DNA of 64,000 bases from Massilia agri (GTDB lineage: Bacteria; Pseudomonadota; Gammaproteobacteria; Burkholderiales; Burkholderiaceae_D). The stretch is from positions 62,001-126,000 of the forward strand of contig NZ_JANUHA010000012.1 of the NCBI RefSeq assembly GCF_024753255.1, given 5' to 3'. Below are positions 35,852-43,986 of the stretch, in pieces (the first letter of the stretch is position 1; every line of letters begins with the position of its first letter). The notes under the pieces were generated by a model. It did no database searches, had not been told where the DNA came from, and saw nothing but the letters and a program-made list of their open reading frames with translations. A program made the translations under genes and the position numbers.

Positions 35852-35966
35852 TGCGCTAGTGTAGCCTGAGCGCCGCACGGATGCTGCCGGGCAGCTTTGC
35901 GCGCCCCCTTGGTAGCGGTGTTATTTATCTGCTACGCTAGGCTTCTCACCCACCCGGAGAAGACCG

Positions 35967-36650
35967 ATGCTCAAGCCGCCCATGCCGAATGCCGCCGGAA
36001 TGACCGACACCCTGGAATTCGTAAAAAACCTGTGGGGCGGCATGCACGTCCCGGGCGTCCCGGTGCCGGGCATGAGCGGGGCCGGCCTGTCCACCGAAGA
36101 CCTGGACAAGAAGATCGCCGACCTCAAGGCCGTTGAATCCTGGCTCAACCTGAATCTGGGCATGCTGCGCGGAACCATCCAGGCGCTCGAGGTCCAGCGC
36201 GGCACCCTCGCCACCCTGAAAGCCATGGGCGACAGCATGGCGCAGGCCATGCAGCGTGCGGGCACGGATCCCGCCCTGGCCCAGCCTTTCGCGCAATTCT
36301 TCGCGTCCGCCGCAGCGGCGGCGCCACCGGCGCCCCAGCCGGACGCGCCGGCGGCCCCGGGCGGTGCAGCAGATGCGGCCGACCCGTCCCAGTCCGGCGC
36401 CACCATGCCCGCAGCGGTCGCATGGTGGAATATGCTGCAAGACCAGTTCCGCCAGGCTGTCGCGACCGCCATGCCGCCCGCCGGCGCCCCGGCCGACGGC
36501 GCCGCGGCCAAGCCGCCTGCCGAACCGAAAGCCAGGGGCGGCTCGCCGCTGGACGTGTCGGGCGGCGCGCCGGAAACCGCGCCCGCCAGCCCGCCGGTGC
36601 ACGGCGCCCGCGTCGGCAAGAATCCGCGCACCAAGGTCGGCAAGGCTTGA
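35967..36650 (+). CDS. phaM: PhaM family polyhydroxyalkanoate granule regulator
   Basis: A 227-residue protein. The N-terminal TLEFVKNLWGGMHVPG then LSTEDLDKKIADLKAVESWL and MLRGTIQALEVQRGTLATL matches PhaM of Ralstonia eutropha, which activates PHA synthase PhaC and ties granules to DNA. An Ala/Pro-rich middle is followed by a basic tail (GARVGKNPRTKVGKA), like the DNA-binding Lys-rich end of PhaM. GGAGAAG precedes the ATG. A GFA-type gene starts six bases later. Confidence 0.88.
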   Translation: MLKPPMPNAAGMTDTLEFVKNLWGGMHVPGVPVPGMSGAGLSTEDLDKKIADLKAVESWLNLNLGMLRGTIQALEVQRGTLATLKAMGDSMAQAMQRAGTDPALAQPFAQFFASAAAAAPPAPQPDAPAAPGGAADAADPSQSGATMPAAVAWWNMLQDQFRQAVATAMPPAGAPADGAAAKPPAEPKARGGSPLDVSGGAPETAPASPPVHGARVGKNPRTKVGKA

Positions 36651-36656
36651 CGCGGC

Positions 36657-37049
36657 ATGGACCAGGTCACCGGCGGCTGCCTCTGCGGCGACGTTCGGCT
36701 GGTGGCGTCCGGCCGTCCCCGCCGGGTCGGTCTCTGCCACTGTCTCGACTGCCGCAAGCACCATGGCGCGCTCTTCTATGCGGCGGCGATTTTTCCGCAG
36801 GATGCGGTCAGCATTAGCGGCGACACCCGCGCATATCGGGGACGGCATTTCTGCCCGCGCTGCGGCTCCTCCGTGTTTGCGCACAGTGAAGATGAAATCG
36901 AAGTCCACCTCGGCGCACTCGATGCGCTCGACCAGTTCGTGCCGACCTACGAGAACTGGGTGATCCGGCGCGAGTCGTGGCTGCCGCCATTTTCGCTTGC
37001 CCACCATTACGCGCGTAATCGGGAGTCCCCGGCGCCCGGCGAAGCTTGA
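36657..37049 (+). CDS. GFA/CENP-V family zinc protein
   Basis: A 130-residue protein with the cysteine pattern of the glutathione-dependent formaldehyde-activating (GFA) family: GGCLCG, CHCLDCRK and HFCPRCGSS bind zinc. The reaction is not certain for most members. It follows phaM by six bases and may be co-transcribed. Confidence 0.85.
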   Translation: MDQVTGGCLCGDVRLVASGRPRRVGLCHCLDCRKHHGALFYAAAIFPQDAVSISGDTRAYRGRHFCPRCGSSVFAHSEDEIEVHLGALDALDQFVPTYENWVIRRESWLPPFSLAHHYARNRESPAPGEA

Positions 37050-37169
37050 ATCGCGTCGCGGGCCGCTCCACTTGCTCTCTCGGCTGTGACAATTCACGCA
37101 TAATCGAGGTTGTCCTGGCGTTATGATGTTCGGCATGACCGCTGACGCATCAAACCGTATCGAGATCGC

Positions 37170-37415
37170 ATGAACTGGAACGACTGGCCCATCGTATGCT
37201 GGGCAATATCAACGCTATTCTGTCTTGTGACACGCCGCTGGTTCGACGCCACCTGGTCCGCATGCTTTGCCGTGTTCATGGTGTTCGACAGATGGCTGCC
37301 CACCGCGCTCCCGCTGCAGTTGCACCATGTGTTCCTAGGTGCAGGCGTGCTGCTCGTCGCCGCCGAGCTCATGACACAATACCGCCGCTATAAGAGAAGT
37401 TTGCGCAGTCAGTAA
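37170..37415 (+). CDS. Small membrane protein, hypothetical
   Basis: An 81-residue protein with about two hydrophobic helices (5-19 and 48-66) and a basic end (QYRRYKRSLRSQ). The Shine-Dalgarno is weak. The next gene starts 45 bases after its stop. No function known. Confidence 0.55.
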   Translation: MNWNDWPIVCWAISTLFCLVTRRWFDATWSACFAVFMVFDRWLPTALPLQLHHVFLGAGVLLVAAELMTQYRRYKRSLRSQ

Positions 37416-37460
37416 TTGCTGAAAGTCTGGATGAGCGCTCCCCAACCCGACAGGCCAACC

Positions 37461-38090
37461 ATGCAAGCCCGAATCCTGCCCCTTCTGCTGTCGATTGTCC
37501 TCGTTACCCCTTACAGCACGGCGGGTGCTCAGGAAGTTCCCCCGAGAAATTGCGAACACGACCGCGTTCGCCTGCTCGCCCTGGACGAGAACCAGTTTGA
37601 CCAGGACCTGAACGGAGGCTGGCGGACGCTGGCGTCCAGACCGGGCTGCACCCTGGCCGCAGCCGACCTGCTGCGCGACTACCGGCAAGCGCATCGTAAC
37701 GATGCAGGGCTGATGATCTGGCATGAAGCCCAGCTGCGCGCCAATGCCGGGCAGTACCCGGAAGCGATTACCTTGATGAAGCAGGCCTACAAGCCTGCAG
37801 AGAAAGACCTGGCTGGGTGGAATCTCTATGTCGACGCGACGATTGCCTTCCTGCGCAGGGACATGGCCGCTCTCAAGAAGGCAAGAGCGAAACTTGCCGA
37901 GGTCAAGGCGCCGGTAGCCGAGGGGATGCCGCCGGTCATCGATGGCTACGTGGAGCTGGACTTCGCCGACGGCGCAAAGAGGAAGATCCGCTGGCCGCCG
38001 AATATCGATGTCGTCGAGGGGTTGGAGAACTGTTTCGACAAGCCATACGCGAAAGCGTACGAGCTGGCGTGTCGCCAAAGCACGCCTTAA
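37461..38090 (+). CDS. Secreted hypothetical protein with TPR-like helices
   Basis: A 209-residue protein with a Sec signal ending near STAGAQ. DAGLMIWHEAQLRANAGQYPEAITLMKQAYKP looks like a TPR helical pair, followed by a small C-terminal domain with a CxxxxxxxYxxxC-like end (NCFDKPYAKAYELACRQ). I chose ATG 37461, which starts the signal; a TTG at 37416 and an ATG at 37431 are also in frame. Probably periplasmic. Confidence 0.72.
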   Translation: MQARILPLLLSIVLVTPYSTAGAQEVPPRNCEHDRVRLLALDENQFDQDLNGGWRTLASRPGCTLAAADLLRDYRQAHRNDAGLMIWHEAQLRANAGQYPEAITLMKQAYKPAEKDLAGWNLYVDATIAFLRRDMAALKKARAKLAEVKAPVAEGMPPVIDGYVELDFADGAKRKIRWPPNIDVVEGLENCFDKPYAKAYELACRQSTP

Positions 38091-38234
38091 GGGTCAATAT
38101 TCCCATCAATCAGTCGGTAGCGGTCGATCGCTAGTAGACTGCATTCGGCCGAAGCGGTCATCGACGACAGAACTGTGCGGCTGGCGGCCATCTATGTTTA
38201 CTTTCAGATTTATCTTGCTGTGGAGTTAGCTATC

Positions 38235-38666
38235 TTGAACTGGACCGTTATCCGCATCATATTTATTGCTGCCGCATTCCTGTCATCCACGTTCATTACA
38301 CAAGCGCAGCCGCAAACTGAAGACGCGCCGATTGCGATTTTGATCGCTGCTTTTCTATTCGGAATTATCGGGCTGCTTTTCGTCGTCGGTATGCAACGGA
38401 TTAATCCATTGTCTGCAAAGCTGTGGCGATATCCGAAGTGGTCGATCAACCCATTTCAAATGCGAGAGCCTTTGCAATTCTTCCATTTCGGAGGATATTT
38501 CATGCTTGCATCGGGTGCAGGGATAGCCTTGAATCGGATTTTTTGGGGGCCAGCATTGCACACCAGTGACTGCTTACCACTCGTTTTTGGCTTTGGAATA
38601 CTCTGCGGAGTGCGAGCGTGCACGATCATTTATCAAAACAAGATGGTAACCAACGACATCGACTAA
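38235..38666 (+). CDS. AT-rich four-TM membrane protein, hypothetical
   Basis: A 143-residue protein with four hydrophobic helices (about 3-20, 32-54, 86-100, 117-134) and a QRINPLSAKLWRYPKWSINPF loop between the second and third. The start is uncertain: TTG 38235 has GGAG nine bases upstream and gives a natural LNWTVIR start, while the open frame extends to a GTG at 38175. DNA is clearly more AT-rich than its neighbours, a sign of recent transfer. Function unknown. Confidence 0.6.
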   Translation: MNWTVIRIIFIAAAFLSSTFITQAQPQTEDAPIAILIAAFLFGIIGLLFVVGMQRINPLSAKLWRYPKWSINPFQMREPLQFFHFGGYFMLASGAGIALNRIFWGPALHTSDCLPLVFGFGILCGVRACTIIYQNKMVTNDID

Positions 38667-38739
38667 CGTTCAGCATCGGTGGCATCTGCCCTTAGTGACA
38701 GTCTGCGACCTTTCGCTGCGGGCGCCTGGCAGCAGACGG

Positions 38740-38771
38740 GGCGACAGGCCTGACTACTTCTGCCTGTCGCC
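38740..38771. terminator. Hairpin between convergent membrane and PEP-CTERM genes
   Basis: GGCGACAGGC (38740-38749) and GCCTGTCGCC (38762-38771) form a perfect 10-bp stem with a 12-base loop, 14 bases after the PEP-CTERM stop on the minus strand. A 12-base palindrome CATGCCGGCATG abuts it. No T-run is seen. Confidence 0.45.
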
Positions 38772-38785
38772 ATGCCGGCATGCGG

Positions 38786-39466
38786 TCAGCTCACGTGATC
38801 CGGTTTCCTGCGGCGGCGCGCCCACCCCAGCATGCCCAACCCCAACAGGAAGGTCGCTCCCATTCCAGGCTCCGGGACGTCATTGGACGGTTCTTCGAGA
38901 ACAAACGACAGATTATCCGCATAGCCATCGTTGTCGCCTGAAACAAGACGCTCCATCGACAGCCAGAACGACAGCTTGCGGGTGCCAGCCGGCACGAAGC
39001 CATCGGCTTCACGATAGAACAGCCCCGTCTGGTTATTGCGATCCTGCGGCGTCACGGGCCCGAGCGCGGAGTTGCCGATCTCGTTGTCGAACTCATCGAG
39101 AAACTGCACATAGAACAGCGCGTTATCGCCCTGGTTGCTCCAGCCGCCGAGCCAGCCGCTCAGGGAATAGGAAGTCTGGCGCGTGGTCGTCAAGCCGAAG
39201 TCCAGGGTCTGGTAGGCCGCCGCATACTGGCCAAAGCCGGCGAACATCTTGCTGCCCCGGTCCACCGGCCCAGGCTGAGTAGGCAAGACCCAGTTGCTGC
39301 CATAGTCCACCGACTGGAACATGTTGTAGCCCTCGTAGCCGGTCCACCCGGTCACGCCTGCCTCGGCATCGCCATTGACGACCAGGTTGCTGCCATAGAG
39401 GACGCCGGCCTGGCTGCCGCACGCCACGGCGAACAGGGCCGCGGCAAGGATCAATCGACACTTCAT
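38786..39466 (-). CDS. PEP-CTERM sorting-signal secreted protein
   Basis: A 226-residue protein with a Sec signal ending near GSQAG and a C-terminal PEP-CTERM module: VPEPGMGATFLLGLGMLGWA followed by RRRRK. This signal routes proteins to an exosortase (EpsH/XrtA type) at the cell envelope. The mature part (LVVNGDAEAG, GWLGGWSN) looks beta-rich, like ice-binding or carbohydrate-binding sandwiches. AAGGAG precedes the ATG. It follows the Tat phospholipase gene after 19 bases. Confidence 0.85.
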   Translation of the reverse strand: MKCRLILAAALFAVACGSQAGVLYGSNLVVNGDAEAGVTGWTGYEGYNMFQSVDYGSNWVLPTQPGPVDRGSKMFAGFGQYAAAYQTLDFGLTTTRQTSYSLSGWLGGWSNQGDNALFYVQFLDEFDNEIGNSALGPVTPQDRNNQTGLFYREADGFVPAGTRKLSFWLSMERLVSGDNDGYADNLSFVLEEPSNDVPEPGMGATFLLGLGMLGWARRRRKPDHVS

Positions 39467-39485
39467 GAAACGCTCCTTGTAAGGT

Positions 39486-41663
39486 TCAAACGACGCGGTA
39501 CTGGTCGAGCTGGGCCGGGCCCTGCATCGCCGGGTCGCTGATCGACGGCAAGCCGTTTTCCAGGTGGCCGGCAAAGCGGCGCAGCCAGCCGGGCAAGCCG
39601 ATCACGCGCAGGCTGTAGTCGTACCAGTTGCGGCTCGACGCCAGCGGCAGGCGGATCGTGCTCCTCGAACGCGCGACGACGCGCACTTCCGACGGCCGGC
39701 TCGCGTAGTACTTGTTGGCCGCGAGCTGGAAGGTGCAGGGCTGTCCGCCATTGTTCACGAGCTCGATCACCAGCTCCCCTGCCCTGCGGTCGGCGCGCAG
39801 GATCATCTCCGGCGACACGACGCTGCTCGCCTGGCGCACGTCGCCGACGATGTGACGGTGAAAGCCGTTCGGCCCCAGGATCCAGAGGTCGTAGGCCGCG
39901 CTGCTGGCCCAGCGGCCTTTGAGCTGCTTGCCCGCTTCCACGGTGTAGCGCCGCGGGACCTGCGCCAGCGCCAGGCGGTCGTACACGTGGAACACCGCCC
40001 CCGCTTCACCAGCGTTCTCGAAGGTGAGCTCCACCTGGCCGCTACCGACCGGCACCTGGGCCTGGACCTGCAGTTCGTAGGGCAGCGCACGGGCCGGGCG
40101 CACGCCGGCCGCCTGCACCGGCGCCGCCAGGGTGGCCGGCGTCGCAGGCACCTTGGTATTGGGCAGGCTCAACGCCAACGCGCGGCGCGCGGCCGTTTCC
40201 GGCAGCAGCTGCTTGAAACCGCTGTCGTTCGGGTTCACGAAGTCGAAACAGCTCAGCAGGTTCCCGCTCACCGCGCGACGCCATGGGCTGATGAGCGGCT
40301 CGCGCACGCCGAAACGCGCCTCGATGAAGCGCACCACCGAGGTGTGGTCGAAGACCTGCGAGTTCACCCAGCCGCCCTTGGACCAGGGCGAGATGACGTA
40401 CATCGGCACGCGCGGACCGAGTCCGTAGGGGCGGTGCAGGGTGCGCGCATCGGCGCCGTTGAGGACGTGGTGATACTCGCCGGTCGTGTCGACGGTCGAT
40501 GCGCCCGCGAGCTGGGACTGGGCCGGATTGCCGTTGTAGCTCGTGTAGGCCGGGACCGCCGGCGGCGGCATGTGGTCGAAGAAGCCGTCGTTCTCGTCGA
40601 AGTTGACCAACAGGACCGTCTTGCTCCAGCTCTCGGGATTGGCGGTCAAGGCATCCAGCACGCGCGCGATGTAGTCGGCGCCGGAAGCGGGACTCGACGG
40701 GCCGGGGTGCTCCGACCCTTCCGCCGTGGCGACGACCCAGCTCACCTGCGGCAGGCGGTTCGCCAGCACGTCCGCCTTCAGCAGGTCCAGGTCGCGCGTG
40801 CTGACACCGCGCTCACGCAGGGAGGGCGAATGGCCCGGACGCCGGTACCAGGCGTTGCGGAAAGAGCGGAAGCCCGCCAGGGAGTTGTCGGTGAAGTTGT
40901 CCGCCATGTTCTGGTAGACCTGCCAGCTGACGCCCGCCGCCTCCAGGCGCTCCGGGTAGGTGGTCCACAGGTAGTCGGTGGACATGTCCGGGTTGAAGTT
41001 GTCGCGGCTGTTGTCGGTCGACGGGCCGCCCGCCACGGCCAGCGGGTCGTTGTGGCCGCTGAACAGGAACAGGCGGTTCGTATTGGTGCCGCTCTGGGTA
41101 GCGCAGTGGTAGTGGTCGCAGATCGTGAAGGCGCGCGCCAGCGCGAACTGGAAGGGAATGTCGGCCTCGGCGTAGTAGCCCATCGAATGGTTCTGCTTGA
41201 TCGTGCACCAGTCGTTCATGCGGCCGTGGTCCCAGGCAAGCTGCGCGTCCAGCCAGGCGTGCGGCGTGCCGGCCACGCGCATGACCGGGAAGTCCTGCAC
41301 CGTATTGAGCCGGAACGGCGCGATGGCGCGGCTCTGCGGCCAGTTGGGCCGGCCGGGCACCGGGGCGCCGCCGACGGTCCGCTGCACGAAGACCGTCTTG
41401 CGGTTGATGAGGTTCTGCCGGTCCATCACGGGGATGGGGAAAGGGTCCCCGAATCCGCGTACGCCTTCCAGCGTGCCGAAATAGTGGTCGAAGCTGCGAT
41501 TCTCCTGCGTCAGCACGACGATGTGCTCGACGTCCTGCAGGCTGCGGGTGCGCTGGTTGGCCGGCAGGGCCAGCGCTTTCTGTATGGATGGCGGAAATGT
41601 CGCAAGTACGGCGCTCGCGCCGCCCGTCTTGCCCATGGTGCGAAGGAAGTCGCGACGGCTCAT
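39486..41663 (-). CDS. Tat-exported phosphocholine-specific phospholipase C family
   Basis: A 725-residue protein with a twin-arginine signal (SRRDFLRTMG). The phosphoesterase domain shows EHIVVLTQENRSFDHYFGTL, WCTIKQNHSMGYY, NFDENDGFFDHM and SPWSKGGWV, as in PlcN/PlcH phospholipase C or acid-phosphatase family enzymes. Two C-terminal DUF756-like beta domains (about 540-720) complete the family layout. It hydrolyses phosphatidylcholine or similar esters outside the inner membrane. AAGGAG precedes the ATG. A PEP-CTERM gene follows in the same operon. Confidence 0.9.
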   Translation of the reverse strand: MSRRDFLRTMGKTGGASAVLATFPPSIQKALALPANQRTRSLQDVEHIVVLTQENRSFDHYFGTLEGVRGFGDPFPIPVMDRQNLINRKTVFVQRTVGGAPVPGRPNWPQSRAIAPFRLNTVQDFPVMRVAGTPHAWLDAQLAWDHGRMNDWCTIKQNHSMGYYAEADIPFQFALARAFTICDHYHCATQSGTNTNRLFLFSGHNDPLAVAGGPSTDNSRDNFNPDMSTDYLWTTYPERLEAAGVSWQVYQNMADNFTDNSLAGFRSFRNAWYRRPGHSPSLRERGVSTRDLDLLKADVLANRLPQVSWVVATAEGSEHPGPSSPASGADYIARVLDALTANPESWSKTVLLVNFDENDGFFDHMPPPAVPAYTSYNGNPAQSQLAGASTVDTTGEYHHVLNGADARTLHRPYGLGPRVPMYVISPWSKGGWVNSQVFDHTSVVRFIEARFGVREPLISPWRRAVSGNLLSCFDFVNPNDSGFKQLLPETAARRALALSLPNTKVPATPATLAAPVQAAGVRPARALPYELQVQAQVPVGSGQVELTFENAGEAGAVFHVYDRLALAQVPRRYTVEAGKQLKGRWASSAAYDLWILGPNGFHRHIVGDVRQASSVVSPEMILRADRRAGELVIELVNNGGQPCTFQLAANKYYASRPSEVRVVARSRSTIRLPLASSRNWYDYSLRVIGLPGWLRRFAGHLENGLPSISDPAMQGPAQLDQYRVV

Positions 41664-42068
41664 GCGTGCTCCTTCGTGCGTGGAAACGCGAAATCGAAAA
41701 TCTGCATGTGATTGATCCAGGTCGGTTGTGGGAAACAGCAGAACTGCGGTCCAACGTGGATCAGCTTAGGGAAGAAGAATGAAAAGTTGATGACAGGTTA
41801 ATTCTTTCCTGCCCATTTATTTACTCGAAAGAAATACTCATTAGCAGCAGCGCATGGTTTCCAATGCCGCTCTTTTTTAAAAGTTGTGTCGTAGATGTAA
41901 CGATTAAGCTTGAACAAAAATGCTTGTAACTGGACAATGTATCGCAAGAAAGTGAATTCTTCACGTTCTTGGATTTTGTAGCGTTGCAATATCTAAGCTG
42001 CAGAACAATTAATTCAAAGACAATCTATTTTTCAATAAAGAAACGAGTGCGTTTCCGAGGAGTGTAGT
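41664..42068. other. AT-rich intergenic gap, divergent promoters likely
   Basis: No credible gene is seen in these 405 bases. The stretch from about 41770 to 42040 is strikingly AT-rich for this genome. GAAACG/CGTTTC (42040-42055) forms a small hairpin just before the Shine-Dalgarno of the next gene. The promoters for the phospholipase and for the gene at 42069 should be here, but none was identified with confidence. A minus-strand 63-codon ORF (41798-41989) was rejected. Confidence 0.6.
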
Positions 42069-42737
42069 GTGAGGCTGAGATCATTATTCGTTCGTAGTGC
42101 CGGCAGTGTGATCCTCGCCCTCGCCGCGGCGCAAAGTTGGGCTGGGCCCATGGGACTGATCGAGCTCACCGGCCAGGTAGGATTCTCTTGCTGGACGGGC
42201 AACGGCGGATTCGAGCAATCCTGTCCTACAGCCGACCATGTGGAAAGAGGTACGTTCAGTCTCATCTACGACCCTTCCATTACCGATACCGACGCTGGCA
42301 CGAACAGCGGACTGTTCCGAGGTGCGATCACATCCTTCGTCATGACGGTCAGCCAGGTGAACCGGCCGGAACTCCGCTTTTCCCTTGTAGGAACCGGCGA
42401 CTTCCACCGTGAATTCGACGATGGGATGGGGCAGGATTGGATGAGCTGGAAAATGATGCTCGATGAAGAAAACGGCGCTGTCGAACGCAGCTTGTTTTCA
42501 TTCGACATGGTCCCGCAGACGTGGGAAGATCCGAACGGCATGCCATCCACCGACTTCTGGTCCGCAGTCACCGCCCTGGGCGCAGGGGGCGCGGGTGTCC
42601 ATGAAACGGATTGGCTCTACGGGGGCGGCCTCAAGGCGGAGATCATTCCCAACCCCGTCCCGGTACCGGGTTCGCTGTGGCTCATGTTCATAGGCGCGGG
42701 CGGCGTTCTCGTGCAGCGCCTGCGCCGGCGAAACTGA
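42069..42737 (+). CDS. PEP-CTERM-like secreted protein (PVPVPG variant)
   Basis: A 222-residue protein, GTG start with GAGGAG seven bases upstream, and a Sec signal ending near SWAGP. The C-terminus is NPVPVPGSLWLMF, a TM helix and RLRRRN: a PEP-CTERM-type tripartite signal in which the usual PEP is replaced by PVPG. The mature domain (LTGQVGFSCWTGNGG, DSLIYDP-like strands) is unknown. Faces the phospholipase gene across an AT-rich gap. Confidence 0.75.
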   Translation: MRLRSLFVRSAGSVILALAAAQSWAGPMGLIELTGQVGFSCWTGNGGFEQSCPTADHVERGTFSLIYDPSITDTDAGTNSGLFRGAITSFVMTVSQVNRPELRFSLVGTGDFHREFDDGMGQDWMSWKMMLDEENGAVERSLFSFDMVPQTWEDPNGMPSTDFWSAVTALGAGGAGVHETDWLYGGGLKAEIIPNPVPVPGSLWLMFIGAGGVLVQRLRRRN

Positions 42738-42792
42738 TTGGCGCGCCGCTCCGGGTCGGGTTCCCGTCCGGGCGGCGCCATCACCGGCGGCC

Positions 42793-43020
42793 TTAGGCCG
42801 CGCACGACCTGGCCGGCCTCGGCATACGCCGGCGATCCTGCTTGCGGTAATGGTTCGGCGAGCACAGCACTCGCAGCGCGACCGGCCGCGGCACCCCCAC
42901 CTCCTCCATGAACAGCAAGGCCGGATGCAAGCCATACCGGTTACACAGCTTCAGCCCTTCTTCCACAAAGTTTGCGGTCGTGACGTCGGTTCGTGCATCG
43001 TCTCTGCTCTGCTCAGCCAT
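42793..43020 (-). CDS. Small hypothetical protein
   Basis: A 75-residue protein. DVTTANFVEEGLKLCNRYG and LLFMEEVGVPRPVALRVL followed by SPNHYRKQDRRR read like a folded helical domain with a basic tail, perhaps nucleic-acid binding. The start at 43020 is preferred because GGAGGAAGG precedes it. The context gives no function. Confidence 0.62.
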   Translation of the reverse strand: MAEQSRDDARTDVTTANFVEEGLKLCNRYGLHPALLFMEEVGVPRPVALRVLCSPNHYRKQDRRRMPRPARSCAA

Positions 43021-43244
43021 GCCTTCCTCCATGCGAGCGAAGGATGCTAGCAGAGCCCAGTATGTACTTAAAGTGATTTCTTAAGAGTTCTTCCTAAGTG
43101 GATGGTTTCGTAGCTAAATCGCAAAAGTTGCAGGTTTGATCTTGCACACTTTTGCGCTTGCATTTAATGCCACGATGCACGCGGGGGATCGCCACTATAG
43201 CCGAGCCTCAGCGTCGCTGTCGATCACTTCGACTTTCCCGAGGT

Positions 43245-43280
43245 TTGCCGTATGCGCTCTTATGTAACATAATGAGTTAC
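43245..43280 (+). promoter_or_regulatory. Sigma-70 promoter with dyad over the -10
   Basis: TTGCCG (43245-43250), 17-base spacer, CATAAT (43268-43273). The dyad GTAAC (43264-43268) / GTTAC (43276-43280) overlaps the -10, a good position for a repressor. The methyltransferase start is 30 bases downstream. Confidence 0.55.
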
Positions 43281-43302
43281 GTATATTGCGAAAGGATAGA
43301 CG

Positions 43303-43980
43303 ATGACAAACACCTTCTTCCAGAAGGAACACGCCGCCTCCTACGCCGAGCGGCCGCCACGCCAGGTGCCCGGCTTCGACAGCCTGCACCGCATGGTGAG
43401 CATGCTGCTGGCGGAGCGGGCGCCCGGTGCGGGCCGCATCCTGGTGCTCGGCGCCGGCGGCGGCCTCGAGCTCAAGGCACTGGCCGAAGCGCATCCCGGA
43501 TGGGCCTTCGACGGCATCGACCCGTCGCCCGACATGCTGCGCCTCGCCCGGCAAACGGTCGCCGGGCACGCCGCACGCATCCGTTTGGTCGAAGGCTATA
43601 TCGACAGCGCCCCGGACGGCCCCTATGACGGCGCCACCGCCCTGCTGACCTTCCACTTCATTCCGCGCGAGCAGCGCCTCGCCACGCTCGCGCACATCCA
43701 CCACCGTCTCAAGCCCGGCGCCGCCCTCCTGCTTGCCCACATCAGCTTCCCGCAAACCGAACCGGAGCGATCGCAGTGGATCGCGCGCCACGTCGGCTAC
43801 GCCGCGGCGCCGGATGCCGACCCGGCCCAGTTGAGGCAGGCGCGGGAAGCGATCGCCACCAGGCTCACCATCCTTGCGCCCGAGGAAGAAGAGGACATGC
43901 TGCGACAGGCCGGCTTCATGGATGTGTCGCTGTTCTACGCCGGGCTCGGCTTCCGCGGCTGGGTCGCCTACAAGCCCTGA
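43303..43980 (+). CDS. Class I SAM-dependent methyltransferase
   Basis: A 225-residue Rossmann methyltransferase. Motif I is ILVLGAGGGLELKAL, motif II has FDGIDPSPDML, and the motif IV region has ALLTFHFIP. The layout recalls tRNA (cmo5U34) methyltransferase-like and small-molecule enzymes, but the substrate is not clear. AAGGA precedes the ATG. It converges with a histidine kinase gene (6-base gap) and has its own promoter with a dyad. Confidence 0.83.
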   Translation: MTNTFFQKEHAASYAERPPRQVPGFDSLHRMVSMLLAERAPGAGRILVLGAGGGLELKALAEAHPGWAFDGIDPSPDMLRLARQTVAGHAARIRLVEGYIDSAPDGPYDGATALLTFHFIPREQRLATLAHIHHRLKPGAALLLAHISFPQTEPERSQWIARHVGYAAAPDADPAQLRQAREAIATRLTILAPEEEEDMLRQAGFMDVSLFYAGLGFRGWVAYKP

Positions 43981-43986
43981 GGCTGC

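Noticed and set aside
41798..41989. 63-codon minus-strand ORF in the AT-rich gap
   Set aside because: Starts with TTG, has no ribosome site, and the composition is that of AT-rich non-coding DNA.
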